Shown here piece after piece: positions 23,840-32,838 of a DNA stretch of 35,328 nt (within the stretch, counting starts at the first letter, position 1; every line of letters begins with the position of its first letter). The stretch is from Enhydrobacter aerosaccus. Lineage in GTDB: Bacteria > Pseudomonadota > Alphaproteobacteria > Reyranellales > Reyranellaceae. The position numbers and the translations under genes were made by a program. The DNA lies in assembly GCA_903915535.1 (NCBI GenBank), contig CAIWTJ010000058.1, positions 1 to 35,328 of the forward strand, given 5' to 3'. Below the pieces are notes generated by a model that had not been told where the DNA came from, made no database searches, and saw nothing but the letters and a program-made list of their open reading frames with translations.

Positions 23840-25552
23840 TCATTTGGCCGGTGCGCCATGTCCTGAAGATCCTCGCTGGTCGAGGATGACATGGCGATCG
23901 GCGCCGGCAATGGCCGATGGGCGATGGGTGACAAGAACGATCGTTGCCGTCCCGCGCAGGCTTTCGATCAGCTCGAGAATATTCTGCTCATTGCCGGCAT
24001 CGAGTGCGCTGGCAGGTTCGTCGAGCAGGATGAGCCGCGGCTTGCGCAGCAATGTCCGCGCGAGGGCCAGCCGCTGCCGCTCGCCGCCCGACAGGTTGGC
24101 GCCGCGGTCGCCGACGATCGTGTCCAGGCCCTGCGGCAGCGAGCGCAGCAATCCGCTGAGACCGACCCGGTGGATCGCATCGAGAAGTGCCTCGTCCGGC
24201 GCCCCCGGTGCTGCCCAGGCGAGGTTCGCCCGGATCGTGTCGTGGAACAGGAAAGCCTCCTGCGCCATGTAGCCGATCGACCGGCGCCACGCCGGCGCCA
24301 GTGCCGGCGTCAATTCCGTGCCGTCGATCAGGATGCGTCCGGCGGTCGGTTCGACCAGTCCGGCGAGAAGATCGAGGAATGTGCTCTTGCCGGCGCCCGA
24401 GGCACCCGACAGCACCGTGAACGAGCCCGCGGGTAGGGACAGGTCGACGTCGTGCAGCACGTCAGCGGACGCGCGATCGTGGCTGAAGGAAACTTTATCG
24501 AAGCGCACTTCCCGCTCGAAAACGACCTCGCGCAGCGGCGTGGCGTCGCTGCGATCGGCCGCCGCTTCGCAGCTCTCGATCGTTGCGGCGACAGCGTGGA
24601 GCGCCGGCGCGTACTGTAGGAGCTGCTGTGCCTGGTTCTGCATGTCCTGGAACATCGGCATGAGGCGCTGGAAGACGAGGATCAGGACCAGGAGACTGGC
24701 GAGGGGAAGCTCCGCCCAGCGCGAGCCCGCCCATAGGAATCCCGCGAGGCAGACCGCGATGGCCCCCTCCGTGACGAGGCGCGAGCGCGCCATCAGCCGG
24801 TTGCCCGCGAGATAGGCGCCTTCGGCATCGCTCACGGCGTTGGCGAAGGCGCGGATGTGGCGGGCTTCGGCGCCATAACTCTTGGTGAGCTTCAGGGCTT
24901 GCAGGAAGTCGGTGACCTCGCGCGTGACGCGCGTGGTCGCGTCCGAGATCGCCTCGCCGATCTTCCGGCTCTCGAGGAGATGCCGTCGCAGGCCCCAGGC
25001 CAGGGCAAGACCGACGGCCACCGCCAGCGCCGAGAAGCCGGGGGCGATGACGGCGGCGATGACGAGATGCGCGAGAACGACCGCAAGCCGTGCCGGCAGC
25101 TCCAGCAGCAGGTACAGGGCGTGGTCGGTCCGCTCGATGTCGGTGTTGAACAGAGCCTGGAAGTCGGCGGCGCGCCGTCCGCGCAGATGCGACCACGCCG
25201 CATTGGCGATCGCGGAGTAGACGCGGACCCGGAGCGCGACGCTGAAGTCGACGCGGATCCGCGCGAGCGTCACTTCGCGTGCCCAACCCACGATCGCGCG
25301 CACGATCGCCACGGCGACAAAGACGAGCAATAGTCCGCCCAGGGTGCCGGGCAGGGCGCGGAGAAGGCTCGCCATCGGGCCGGAAAGGCTGGGCGTGCCC
25401 GCGCCAAGCGTGTTCAGCAACGGAACGAGAAGGGCGAGCGCGATGCCGTCGCTCGCGCCGGCGAGCACGATCAGCGCCGTCGCAAGCGCGATCCAGCGCG
25501 CGCCGATCGAGGCACCGCAGAGACGCCACGCGATCTTGAGGTCCGACAACAT
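23840..25552 (-). CDS. ABC exporter, fused membrane and ATPase domains (putative RiPP exporter)
   Basis: This 570-residue half-transporter has about six helices in residues 1-330 (start LKIAWRLCGASIGARWIALATALIVL). Its ATPase domain has Walker A GASGAGKST (about 382-390), Q-loop YMAQEAFLF, signature LSGGERQR (487-494), Walker B LILLDEPAS and H-loop VTHRP. All catalytic motifs are present, so it should be active as a homodimer. The family exports peptides, lipids and drugs. In lasso clusters the D protein is of this kind, so export of the mature peptide is the likely job. No N-terminal peptidase C39 domain is present, so it does not supply the missing leader protease. The ATG at 25552 is preceded by GGGGGCG. 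Confidence 0.85.
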   Translation of the reverse strand: MLSDLKIAWRLCGASIGARWIALATALIVLAGASDGIALALLVPLLNTLGAGTPSLSGPMASLLRALPGTLGGLLLVFVAVAIVRAIVGWAREVTLARIRVDFSVALRVRVYSAIANAAWSHLRGRRAADFQALFNTDIERTDHALYLLLELPARLAVVLAHLVIAAVIAPGFSALAVAVGLALAWGLRRHLLESRKIGEAISDATTRVTREVTDFLQALKLTKSYGAEARHIRAFANAVSDAEGAYLAGNRLMARSRLVTEGAIAVCLAGFLWAGSRWAELPLASLLVLILVFQRLMPMFQDMQNQAQQLLQYAPALHAVAATIESCEAAADRSDATPLREVVFEREVRFDKVSFSHDRASADVLHDVDLSLPAGSFTVLSGASGAGKSTFLDLLAGLVEPTAGRILIDGTELTPALAPAWRRSIGYMAQEAFLFHDTIRANLAWAAPGAPDEALLDAIHRVGLSGLLRSLPQGLDTIVGDRGANLSGGERQRLALARTLLRKPRLILLDEPASALDAGNEQNILELIESLRGTATIVLVTHRPSAIAGADRHVILDQRGSSGHGAPAK

Positions 25553-25683
25553 CGCCCCCGGTATCGTCTAATTTTCGGGAGATTGCAGCCATTCCGGGGT
25601 GTTTGCGTTGGCTCCCCGATATTTGCACACGCACAGAGGCCCTTCGCTTGAATTTCGCCCCATTCACCGGCCATATCCGGGCC

Positions 25684-26310
25684 ATGCGCACCCTGTTTTC
25701 GGCGGCTTTGGCTGCCTTCGCCCTGCTTTTCGCCTCCGGTGCCTATGCCCAAGGCCAAGCACCGAGCGCCGAGACCGCGCAAATCGAGCAGTACATCAAC
25801 TCGATCCGCACGCTTCAGGCCCGCTTCGTGCAGAGCAATCCCAACGGGGCGGTCGTGCAGGGGATGCTCTATGTCAGCCGTCCCGGCAAGATGCGCTTCG
25901 CCTACGATCCGCCGTCGCAGCTCAAGGTCGTGGCCGACGGATGGCAGGTCACGATGTGGGATACCGTGACCAAGGATTTCGGCCAGTGGCCGATCGGCTG
26001 GACAGCCGCCACGTTCCTGGTGAAGGAGCCGCTCAAGCTCTCGGGCGATCTCACCGTCGAGAAAGTCGAGCGGGCGAATGGCCTGCTCGAATTGACGATG
26101 GTCCAGACCCGCAAGCCCCAGGAAGGCCGGGTGGTCGTCCGCGTTGCGGAAAATCCAATGCAGCTGCGCGGCTGGTCGATCGTCGACAACCGCGGCAACA
26201 AGGTGGACGTCACGCTCACCGACGTGAAGACCGGTCTGCCGCTCGACAACGCGCTCTTCAAGTACGACGGTCCCGATGCCGGCCAGTTCATGAACGGCAA
26301 CCGCAACTAA
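25684..26310 (+). CDS. lolA: LolA-family outer-membrane lipoprotein carrier protein
   Basis: This 208-residue protein has a signal peptide (MRTLFSAALAAFALLFASGAYAQ) and the LolA fold: IEQYINSIRTLQARFVQSNPNG, GMLYVSRPGKMRFAYDPP (the 'RP...R..Y' strand), VVADGWQVTMWD and a C-terminal LRGWSIVDNRGN strand with TLTDVKTGLPLDNALF. LolA carries lipoproteins through the periplasm from LolCDE to the outer membrane. It is distant from E. coli LolA, as alphaproteobacterial members are. The ATG at 25684 is preferred because the signal peptide starts there; 25603 would add an unrelated N-terminus. It is divergent from the ABC exporter and followed by a GNAT gene. Confidence 0.85.
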   Translation: MRTLFSAALAAFALLFASGAYAQGQAPSAETAQIEQYINSIRTLQARFVQSNPNGAVVQGMLYVSRPGKMRFAYDPPSQLKVVADGWQVTMWDTVTKDFGQWPIGWTAATFLVKEPLKLSGDLTVEKVERANGLLELTMVQTRKPQEGRVVVRVAENPMQLRGWSIVDNRGNKVDVTLTDVKTGLPLDNALFKYDGPDAGQFMNGNRN

Positions 26311-26328
26311 ACGCGCTATAAAGGTGGG

Positions 26329-26862
26329 ATGACCGACTTGATCGTGCGGGCCTCGAGCGAGGCCGATGTGGCGCGGTGCGCGGAGATTTACGCGCATCAT
26401 GTAGTGCATGGGACCGCTTCCTTCGAAGTCGATCCTCCCGATCTCGGCGAGATGAAGAAACGGCGCGCCGCCGTGCTCGACCTCGGCCTGCCGCATCTCG
26501 TGGCCGAACGCGCGGGCCGCGTCCTGGGCTATGCCTATGCCGGCAACTGGCGGCCGCGGCCGGCCTACAAATTCTCCGTCGAGGATTCGATCTACGTCGA
26601 CAAGGACGCCGTCGGACAAGGCGTGGGCAGGGCGCTGCTGCCCGTGCTGATCGAACGGTGCACGGCGCTCGGCAAGCGCCAGATGGTGGCGGTGATCGGC
26701 GACAGCGCGCAGACACCGTCGATCCGGCTCCATGCCGCGTGCGGCTTCCGGATGGTCGGCACGCTCGAGAACATCGGCTTCAAGTTCGGCCGCTGGCTCG
26801 ACAGCGTGTTGATGCAGCGCGCGCTGGGGACCGGCGGAACCGTGCCGCCGGGAGGGACCTGA
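26329..26862 (+). CDS. GNAT N-acetyltransferase, phosphinothricin-acetyltransferase-like
   Basis: The 177-residue protein matches the Pat/Bar/MnaT branch of GNAT enzymes: IVRASSEADVARCAEIYAHHV at the N-terminus, YAYAGNWRPRPAY, SIYVDKDAVGQGVGRALL (acetyl-CoA-binding QGVGRALL loop), then HAACGFRMVGTLENIGFKFGRWLDSVLMQ. Such enzymes acetylate phosphinothricin, methionine sulfone/sulfoximine or related amino acids. AAGGTGGG precedes the ATG. The gene ends one base before the acyl-CoA synthetase, so they are probably co-transcribed, though the functional link is unclear. Confidence 0.85.
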   Translation: MTDLIVRASSEADVARCAEIYAHHVVHGTASFEVDPPDLGEMKKRRAAVLDLGLPHLVAERAGRVLGYAYAGNWRPRPAYKFSVEDSIYVDKDAVGQGVGRALLPVLIERCTALGKRQMVAVIGDSAQTPSIRLHAACGFRMVGTLENIGFKFGRWLDSVLMQRALGTGGTVPPGGT

Positions 26863-26863
26863 C

Positions 26864-28399
26864 ATGCGGCTGATCGATTACTTCGACCGCGGCGCCGATC
26901 TCTACCCGCAGCGCGACTGCCTGCACGACGGCACGCGCGGCTGGACCTATGCCGACGTGCGCGGCACCACGCACAAGGTCGCCAACGGCCTGCTCGCGGC
27001 TGGCCTCAGGACGGGCGACAAGGTCGCGGTCTACAGTCCCAACCATGCGATGGCCTATGCGGCGCTGCTCGGCATCCAGCGGGCGGGGCTGATCTGGGCG
27101 CCGGTCAATGCGCGCAACGCGATCGAGGAGAATCTCTTCATCCTCGACAATACCGACGTCGTCTTCCTGTTCTACCATTCGAGCTTCGCGTCCTACCTGC
27201 CCCGCATTCGCGAGGCCTGCCCAAAGATCAGAACGTTCGTCTGCATCGACGCGCCCGAGTTCGACGCGTGGCTTGCGAAGCAGGGCGACAGCGCGCCCGA
27301 TCTCGCCGACGCGCCGGAGGATGTGGCGATCCTGATCAGCTCGGGCGGCACGACGGGCCGGCCGAAGGGCGTGCAGATCACCAACCGCGTGATCGAGACG
27401 ATGAACGGCATCTTCTGGGCGACCATGCCGATCGATGCGCCGCCGGTGCATCTGATGGTGGCGCCGATGACCCACGCCGCGGGCGTCTGCTCGTTTCCGC
27501 TGCTGCCCTACGGCGGCACCAACATCTTCATGGGCACGGCCGATCCGGGCGGCATCCTGGCCGCGATCGAGAAGCACAAGGTCACGCACGTCTACATGCC
27601 GCCGACGCTGATCTACATCCTGCTGGCGCACCCGGACATCGGCAAATACGACTACTCGTCGCTCAAGAGACTGGTCTACGCGTCGGCGCCGATGTCGGTC
27701 GACAAGCTTGTTGAAGCCATCAAGGTATTCGGCCCCGTTCTCACGCAGACCTACGGCCAGGCCGAGGCCTGCATGATCGCCACCGTCTTCTCGCGCGAGG
27801 ATCATGTGGCGGCGCTCGAGACCAACAACCGCCATCGACTGGCGAGCTGCGGCAAGATCTCGCCGTTCATGCGCCTGGAGGTGATGAACGACGACGGCAA
27901 GATCCTGCCGCGCGGCGAACGGGGCGAGATCGTGCTGCGCGGCGGCCTGGTGATGAAGGGCTACTACAAGAACCCGCAGGCGACCGAGGAAGCCTCGGCC
28001 TTCGGCTGGCATCACACCGGCGACATCGGCGTGATCGACGAGGATGGCTTCGTCTACATCGTCGATCGCAAGAAGGACATGATCATCTCCGGCGGCTTCA
28101 ACGTCTTCCCGAGCGAAGTCGAGCAGGTGCTGTGGAGCCATCCCGCCGTGCAGGATTGCGCGGTGATCGGCGTGCCCGACGAGAAGTGGGGCGAGGCGGT
28201 AAAGGCGGTGGTCGAGCTGAAGCCCGGCGCCAAGGCCACGTCCGACGAGCTGATTGCGCTGGCCAAGGAGAAGCTGGGCGGCGTGAAGGCGCCGAAGACC
28301 GTGGACTTCATGGCGGCCCTGCCGCGCAGTCCCGTCGGCAAGGTGCTGAAGAAAGATCTGCGCGCGACTTACTGGGCCGGGCACGAGCGGAAGATCTGA
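26864..28399 (+). CDS. AMP-binding acyl-CoA synthetase
   Basis: This 511-residue ANL enzyme has the P-loop SSGGTTGRPKG (about residues 157-167), the A5-like QTYGQAEA, the A7/A8 region GDIGVIDEDGFVYIVDRKKDMIISGGFNVFPSEVE, and the catalytic lysine in RSPVGKVLKKDLR near the C-terminus. It activates a carboxylic acid to the acyl-adenylate and then to the CoA thioester; the chain length or aromatic nature of the substrate is not evident. It begins ATG one base after the GNAT stop and is followed 3 bases later by the DMT transporter, so these three form a tight plus-strand unit. Confidence 0.9.
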   Translation: MRLIDYFDRGADLYPQRDCLHDGTRGWTYADVRGTTHKVANGLLAAGLRTGDKVAVYSPNHAMAYAALLGIQRAGLIWAPVNARNAIEENLFILDNTDVVFLFYHSSFASYLPRIREACPKIRTFVCIDAPEFDAWLAKQGDSAPDLADAPEDVAILISSGGTTGRPKGVQITNRVIETMNGIFWATMPIDAPPVHLMVAPMTHAAGVCSFPLLPYGGTNIFMGTADPGGILAAIEKHKVTHVYMPPTLIYILLAHPDIGKYDYSSLKRLVYASAPMSVDKLVEAIKVFGPVLTQTYGQAEACMIATVFSREDHVAALETNNRHRLASCGKISPFMRLEVMNDDGKILPRGERGEIVLRGGLVMKGYYKNPQATEEASAFGWHHTGDIGVIDEDGFVYIVDRKKDMIISGGFNVFPSEVEQVLWSHPAVQDCAVIGVPDEKWGEAVKAVVELKPGAKATSDELIALAKEKLGGVKAPKTVDFMAALPRSPVGKVLKKDLRATYWAGHERKI

Positions 28400-28401
28400 T
28401 C

Positions 28402-29328
28402 GTGAAATTGGCCGCCACCGCCCTCGGACGCCTGCCGCCCAACGTGCAGGGGGCGCTGTGGCTGGTGGCCGGCGGCTTCATCTTCACGACCAACGGCGCG
28501 ATGATCCGCATGCTCTCCTTCGAGATCGAGAGCGTGCAGATTGCGTTCCTGCGAGGCCTCATCTCGCTCCTGTTCCTGATCCCGCTGATCGCGACGGGCC
28601 GCGTGAAGCCGTGGACCAGCAAGCGCATCCAGGGCCATTTCTGGCGTACCTTCATGGGCACCTGCTCGATGGTGCTGGGTTTCTATTCGCTCGCCATGTT
28701 GCCGCTCGCCGACGCGACGGCGATCGCCTTCTCGCAGCCGCTGTTCTCGGTCGTGCTCGCCGCGCTCGTGCTGCACGAGAAGGTGCGCTGGCGGCGCTGG
28801 ACCGCGACCATCGTGGGTTTTGTCGGCGTGCTGGTGATGGTGCGGCCGGGCAGTCACGGCCTGCAGCCCGGCGCGATCGTGGCGTTGCTCAATGCGATGT
28901 CGGTCGCGATATCGGTGCTGCTGGTGCGCCGGCTGTCGAACTCCGAGACTCCGCTGATGATCCTGACGCAGTTCGCGATCTTCTCGACGCTCTTCCTGCT
29001 GCTGCCGGCCATCTGGTTCTGGACGTGGCCGTCGCTGTTCGGCTGGGCGCTGGCGATCGGCGTCGCCCTGAGCGCGACGCTCGGCCAGTATGTCTGGGTC
29101 CAGGCCTTCGCCCACGGCGAGATGTCGGCCGTGGCGCCTTTCGACTACCTGCGCCTGCCGTTCGCCGTCTTCGTGGGCTGGATGATCTGGGGCGAGATGC
29201 CGGTGATCTGGACCTATGTCGGGGCGGCGATCGTGATCGGCTCGGCGCTCTACATCGCCTATCGCGAGGCCACGCTCGCGCGCGAACGCCGCGCCGCTGC
29301 TACGCCGCCGGCAACGACTGTTCCTTGA
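28402..29328 (+). CDS. DMT superfamily (EamA) transporter
   Basis: The 308-residue protein has ten predicted helices in two EamA repeats: GALWLVAGGFIFTTNGAMIRM to ALVLHEKVRWRRWTATIVGFVGVLVMV, then GAIVALLNAMSVAISVLLVRR to YVGAAIVIGSALYIAY. The 'LHEKVRWRRW..T..GF.GV' ending of the first repeat is typical. Such proteins export amino acids, nucleobases or other small metabolites. GTG at 28402 lies 3 bases after the acyl-CoA synthetase stop; upstream in-frame codons only shadow that gene. Its 3' end overlaps the convergent YkvA-like gene by 29 bases. Confidence 0.85.
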   Translation: MKLAATALGRLPPNVQGALWLVAGGFIFTTNGAMIRMLSFEIESVQIAFLRGLISLLFLIPLIATGRVKPWTSKRIQGHFWRTFMGTCSMVLGFYSLAMLPLADATAIAFSQPLFSVVLAALVLHEKVRWRRWTATIVGFVGVLVMVRPGSHGLQPGAIVALLNAMSVAISVLLVRRLSNSETPLMILTQFAIFSTLFLLLPAIWFWTWPSLFGWALAIGVALSATLGQYVWVQAFAHGEMSAVAPFDYLRLPFAVFVGWMIWGEMPVIWTYVGAAIVIGSALYIAYREATLARERRAAATPPATTVP

Positions 29329-29632
29329 GCAGCCACGCGCGTGCCCGGGCGCGATGCGCCTCGGTGATGTGCGCGCTGGCCGCGGTAAAGGCCGCCAGGA
29401 ACACCGCGGCATCGTCGGTGTATCCCAGCCCTGCGATGAAGTCGGGAATCACGTCGAACGGCATCACGAAATAGGCAAGGGCGCCGAACAGCGTAACGCG
29501 GATCGGCAGTGGCGTGGCACTGTCGGTCGCGCAATGGAAGGCGGCCACCGCGTCCTCGGTGAACGGGACACGGCCCAGCGTCTTGCGAGCCTTCTGCCAG
29601 AATCCGCCGCGGACGATGTTCTCGTCGGTCAT
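29300..29632 (-). CDS. YkvA family DUF1232 protein
   Basis: The 110-residue protein has the DUF1232 core [35 protein letters not shown], a small helical hairpin with a 'P.D.IPD..P.lGy.DD' motif, flanked by amphipathic helices. The function of the family is unknown; it is often membrane-associated. The start at 29632 ([10 protein letters not shown]) is preferred over a longer frame to 29722 that lacks family similarity. It faces the DMT gene and is divergent from the SDR gene (79 bases apart), so that short gap must hold both promoters. Confidence 0.8.
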   Translation of the reverse strand: MTDENIVRGGFWQKARKTLGRVPFTEDAVAAFHCATDSATPLPIRVTLFGALAYFVMPFDVIPDFIAGLGYTDDAAVFLAAFTAASAHITEAHRARARAWLLKEQSLPAA

Positions 29633-29711
29633 GCTGCAGAAATGTGCCGCCCGGCCCCGCTTGGCAAGGGGTGCGGCCATGCTAAAAGCGGCGCAACCAC
29701 GGAGGATATCA

Positions 29712-30473
29712 ATGGACGTCAAGGGTCAGGCCGCCATCGTGACGGGCGGTGCATCGGGTCTGGGTGGCGCCACCGCCTCGGCGCTGGCCGCAGCCGGTGC
29801 CAAGGTCGCGATCTTCGATCTTCAGGACGAACTCGGCGAAAAGAAGGCGAAGGAAATCGGCGGCATCTACGTGAGGACCAACGTGGCCGACGGCGCCAGC
29901 GTCGAGGGCTCGGTGAAGACCGTCGTCGAGAAGCTGGGCGCGCCGCGCGTCGTCGTGAACTGCGCCGGCATCGGCCGCTCGGGCCGCACCATCTCGCGCA
30001 CCGGCCCGCACGATCTCGCGATGTTCAGCCAGGTGATCCAGGTCAACCTGATCGGCACCTTCAACGTGATCCGCGTCGCCTCGTTCGCGATGAGCAGCAG
30101 CGAGCCGATGGCGGGCGGCGAGCGCGGCGTGATCATCAACACCGCTTCGGTCGCGGCCTTCGACGGCCAGATCGGCCAGGCGGCCTACTCGGCGTCGAAG
30201 GGCGGTGTCGTCGGCATGACGCTGCCGATCGCGCGCGACCTCTCGAGCCTCGGCATCCGCGTCTGCACCATCGCCCCCGGCCTCTTCCTGACGCCGATGA
30301 TGATGGGCCTGCCCGAGGAAGCGCAGAAGAGCCTCGGCATGCAGGTGCCGTTTCCGCCGCGTCTCGGCGACCCCAAGGAATACGCCCAGCTCGCGATGAG
30401 CATCGTCGCCAACCAGATGCTGAACGGCGAGACCATCCGCCTCGACGGCGCGATCCGCATGGCGCCGAAATAA
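29712..30473 (+). CDS. SDR dehydrogenase, 3-hydroxyacyl-CoA dehydrogenase type 2-like
   Basis: The 253-residue classical SDR has [12 protein letters not shown] (cofactor loop, about residues 12-23), [12 protein letters not shown] (acidic Asp choosing NAD), [35 protein letters not shown] (catalytic Ser, Tyr, Lys) and [11 protein letters not shown]. The '[22 protein letters not shown]...GIRV.TIAPG.F.TPM' run is characteristic of the HSD17B10-like 3-hydroxyacyl-CoA dehydrogenases of fatty-acid and isoleucine breakdown. GGAGGA lies 5 bases before the ATG at 29712. It is followed by a 12-bp-stem hairpin at 30485-30515, which may end its transcript. Confidence 0.88.
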   Translation: MDVKGQAAIVTGGASGLGGATASALAAAGAKVAIFDLQDELGEKKAKEIGGIYVRTNVADGASVEGSVKTVVEKLGAPRVVVNCAGIGRSGRTISRTGPHDLAMFSQVIQVNLIGTFNVIRVASFAMSSSEPMAGGERGVIINTASVAAFDGQIGQAAYSASKGGVVGMTLPIARDLSSLGIRVCTIAPGLFLTPMMMGLPEEAQKSLGMQVPFPPRLGDPKEYAQLAMSIVANQMLNGETIRLDGAIRMAPK

Positions 30474-30484
30474 TTGACTCGAGA

Positions 30485-30515
30485 CCCCATCGCCGCCTAA
30501 ATAGCGGCGATGGGG
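30485..30515. terminator. Strong hairpin (12-bp stem, 7-base loop)
   Basis: CCCCATCGCCGC (30485-30496), loop CTAAATA, GCGGCGATGGGG (30504-30515), starting 12 bases after the SDR stop and 69 before chrB. No T-tract follows; instead a 10-base palindrome GATCGCGATC (30515-30524) abuts it. It may be a terminator or a regulatory site of the chromate genes. Confidence 0.5.
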
Positions 30516-30583
30516 ATCGCGATCTCCCCACGAGGCGACAGCCGAAGCATCGCGTCCTGTTTCACTCCTGAAGGACGCTGCAC

Positions 30584-31429
30584 ATGCCCTCGCCAAACTC
30601 AATCTCCGTCGAAAAACTTTCCCGCCTCATCGGCCGGCCCGATTCCCCGGTGCTGATCGACGTCTGCACCGAAGAAGACTTCGGTGCCAACCCGCGGCTG
30701 ATTCCCGGCGCCGTGCGGCGTGCCTGGGCGGACGTCCCGGCCTGGGGCCCCGAGTTCGTGACCGCGGGCAAGCCTGCCGTCGTGATCTGCAAGAAGGGCC
30801 TGAAGCTCAGCCAGGGCGTCGCCGCCTGGCTCCGTCATCAGGGTGTCGCCGCCGATTCGCTCGACGGCGGCGTGGTCGAATGGGCGGCCGCGAAATTGCC
30901 GATGGTCCCGGCCGACAAATTGCCCAAGCGCGACGCGCGCGGCCGCACGCTCTGGGTGACGCGCTCGCGTCCCAAGGTCGACCGCATCGCGTGTCCGTGG
31001 CTGATCCGCCGCTTCGTCGATCCCGACGCGGTGTTCCTGTTCGTGGCTCCGGCCGAGGTCATGGATGTGGCCGACCGCTTCGGCGCCACGCCGTTCGACA
31101 TCGATCTTCCGGGCGTCCACTGGAGCCATCGCGGCGAGCAATGCACGTTCGATGTCATGGTCGAGGAGTTTGGACTCGAGACCGACGCGCTGAAGCGCCT
31201 TGCACTGATTGTGCGTGGCGCCGACACCGGCCGTCCCGAACTGGCGCCCGAATCGGCCGGTCTGCTTGCCGCTTCGCTTGGCCTGTCGCGCATGTATGCT
31301 GACGATCTTGCGCAGCTCGAGGCCGGCATGACGCTCTACGATTCCTTTTATCGATGGTGCCGCGACGCGACGGACGAAGGCCACGACTGGCCACCCACCG
31401 TCAAAAAGGCGGCGGGGAAGAAATCTTGA
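30584..31429 (+). CDS. chrB: Chromate resistance protein ChrB, with rhodanese-like domain
   Basis: The 281-residue protein has an N-terminal rhodanese-like domain (VLIDVCTEEDFGANPRLIPGA ... VVICKKGLKLS with Cys69) and a C-terminal ChrB domain (LWVTRSRPKVDRIACPWLIRRFVDPDAVFLFV, then ATPFDIDLPGVHWSHRGEQCTFDVMV). ChrB proteins accompany ChrA pumps and, in some alphaproteobacteria, act as chromate-responsive regulators. The gene overlaps the TTG start of chrA by 4 bases (TTGA), so the two are coupled. AAGGA lies upstream of the ATG. The rhodanese part keeps a cysteine in the active loop, so sulfur transfer or oxyanion sensing is possible. Confidence 0.88.
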   Translation: MPSPNSISVEKLSRLIGRPDSPVLIDVCTEEDFGANPRLIPGAVRRAWADVPAWGPEFVTAGKPAVVICKKGLKLSQGVAAWLRHQGVAADSLDGGVVEWAAAKLPMVPADKLPKRDARGRTLWVTRSRPKVDRIACPWLIRRFVDPDAVFLFVAPAEVMDVADRFGATPFDIDLPGVHWSHRGEQCTFDVMVEEFGLETDALKRLALIVRGADTGRPELAPESAGLLAASLGLSRMYADDLAQLEAGMTLYDSFYRWCRDATDEGHDWPPTVKKAAGKKS

Positions 31430-32796
31430 GCGCACCGCACGGCGTTTCCTTCGGCGAGGCGATGCGGGTCTGGGCCCGCGTCGCCGCGCTCTCCTTCGGC
31501 GGGCCCGCGGGACAGATCGCGGTGATGCATCGCATCATCGTCGAGGAGAAGAAATGGATCGGCGAGAACCGGTTCCTGCAGGCGCTGAACTACTGCACGC
31601 TCCTGCCCGGCCCCGAGGCGCAGCAGCTTGCGATCTACATCGGCTGGCTGATGCACAAGACCAAGGGCGGGCTGGTGGCCGGCACCTTGTTCGTGCTGCC
31701 GGGCTTGCTTGCCATCATGGCGCTCAGCTGGATCTACGTGCTGCTGGGCAAGGTGCCGCTCGTGCAGGGGCTGTTCTTCGGCCTGAAGGCTGCCGTGCTC
31801 GTGATCGTGGTCGAGGCGGTGCTGCGCGTCGGCAAGCGTGCCCTCAAGAACAACACGATGCGCGCCCTGGCCGCTGCGGCGTTCCTGGCGCTGTTCTTCT
31901 TCGACGTGCCGTTCCCGATCATCGTCCTCGGCGCGGGCCTGATCGGTTATGTCGGCGGCAAGATGGGCGTGCCGGCATTCCTGGGTGGCGGCGGACACGG
32001 CAAGGCAGGCGGCAAGCAATTGGCCGACGCCGACTCGCTGCTGGGCGAGGAGACGCCCGAGCATGCCCGGCCGAACGTGCGCTGGTCGCTCGGCATCACG
32101 GCGATCTTCCTGCTGCTGTGGCTGGTACCGGTGGCGGCGCCCTACTTCGGTCTGGGCGGCGGCAACGTGTTCACGCAGATCGCGCTGTTCTTCAGCAAGC
32201 TCGCGGTCGTGACCTTCGGCGGCGCCTATGCCGTCCTGGCCTACATGGCGCAGCAGGCGGTCGAGAATTATCACTGGGTGACGGCGGGCCAGATGCTGGA
32301 CGGGCTCGGCATGGCCGAGACCACGCCCGGTCCGCTGATCATGGTGACGCAGTTCGTGGGCTTCCTCGCCGCCTGGCGCGATCCCGGTTCGATGTCGCCG
32401 CTTCTCGCCGCAACTTTGGGCGGCCTGCTGACAACGTGGGTCACCTTCACGCCCTGCTTCCTCTGGATCTTCTTCGGCGCCCCCTTCGTGGAAGCGTTGC
32501 GGTCCAACACGGCGCTGAGCGCCGCGCTGGGCGCGATCACCGCGGCGGTGGTCGGCGTGATTCTGAACCTCGCGGTGTGGTTCGCCCTGCACGTGCTGTT
32601 CGCCAAGCTGACGCCGGTGCGCTGGCTCGGGCTGTCGGTCGACGTACCGGTGCTGGCGTCGGTCGACATTCCGTCGCTCGCGATCTCGGTCGTGGCGGCG
32701 ATCGCGATCTTCCGTTTCAAGTTCGGGATGATCCCCGTGCTGCTGGCCAGTTCGCTGGCGGGTGTGGTTCTTTTCCTCGCGTTGGGGCTGTCCTAG
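31426..32796 (+). CDS. chrA: Chromate efflux transporter ChrA
   Basis: The 456-residue protein has two homologous halves of about six helices each, typical of the long-chain ChrA family. Half 1 has LSFGGPAGQIAVMHRIIVEEKKWI and LNYCTLLPGPEAQQLAIYIGW. Half 2 has VVTFGGAYAVLAYMAQQAVE and GLGMAETTPGPLIMVTQFVGF. The 'GGPAGQ' and 'GPEAQQ' motifs are chromate-transport signatures, and the protein expels chromate from the cytoplasm. TTG at 31426 is chosen: it overlaps the chrB stop and is preceded by GGGGAAG. ATG at 31462 would cut off conserved residues. Upstream in-frame codons belong to chrB. Confidence 0.9.
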   Translation: MSAPHGVSFGEAMRVWARVAALSFGGPAGQIAVMHRIIVEEKKWIGENRFLQALNYCTLLPGPEAQQLAIYIGWLMHKTKGGLVAGTLFVLPGLLAIMALSWIYVLLGKVPLVQGLFFGLKAAVLVIVVEAVLRVGKRALKNNTMRALAAAAFLALFFFDVPFPIIVLGAGLIGYVGGKMGVPAFLGGGGHGKAGGKQLADADSLLGEETPEHARPNVRWSLGITAIFLLLWLVPVAAPYFGLGGGNVFTQIALFFSKLAVVTFGGAYAVLAYMAQQAVENYHWVTAGQMLDGLGMAETTPGPLIMVTQFVGFLAAWRDPGSMSPLLAATLGGLLTTWVTFTPCFLWIFFGAPFVEALRSNTALSAALGAITAAVVGVILNLAVWFALHVLFAKLTPVRWLGLSVDVPVLASVDIPSLAISVVAAIAIFRFKFGMIPVLLASSLAGVVLFLALGLS

Positions 32797-32838
32797 GCCG
32801 CTCTTGCAGGTGCGCGGGGGAGCCGCCATAACGCCGTC

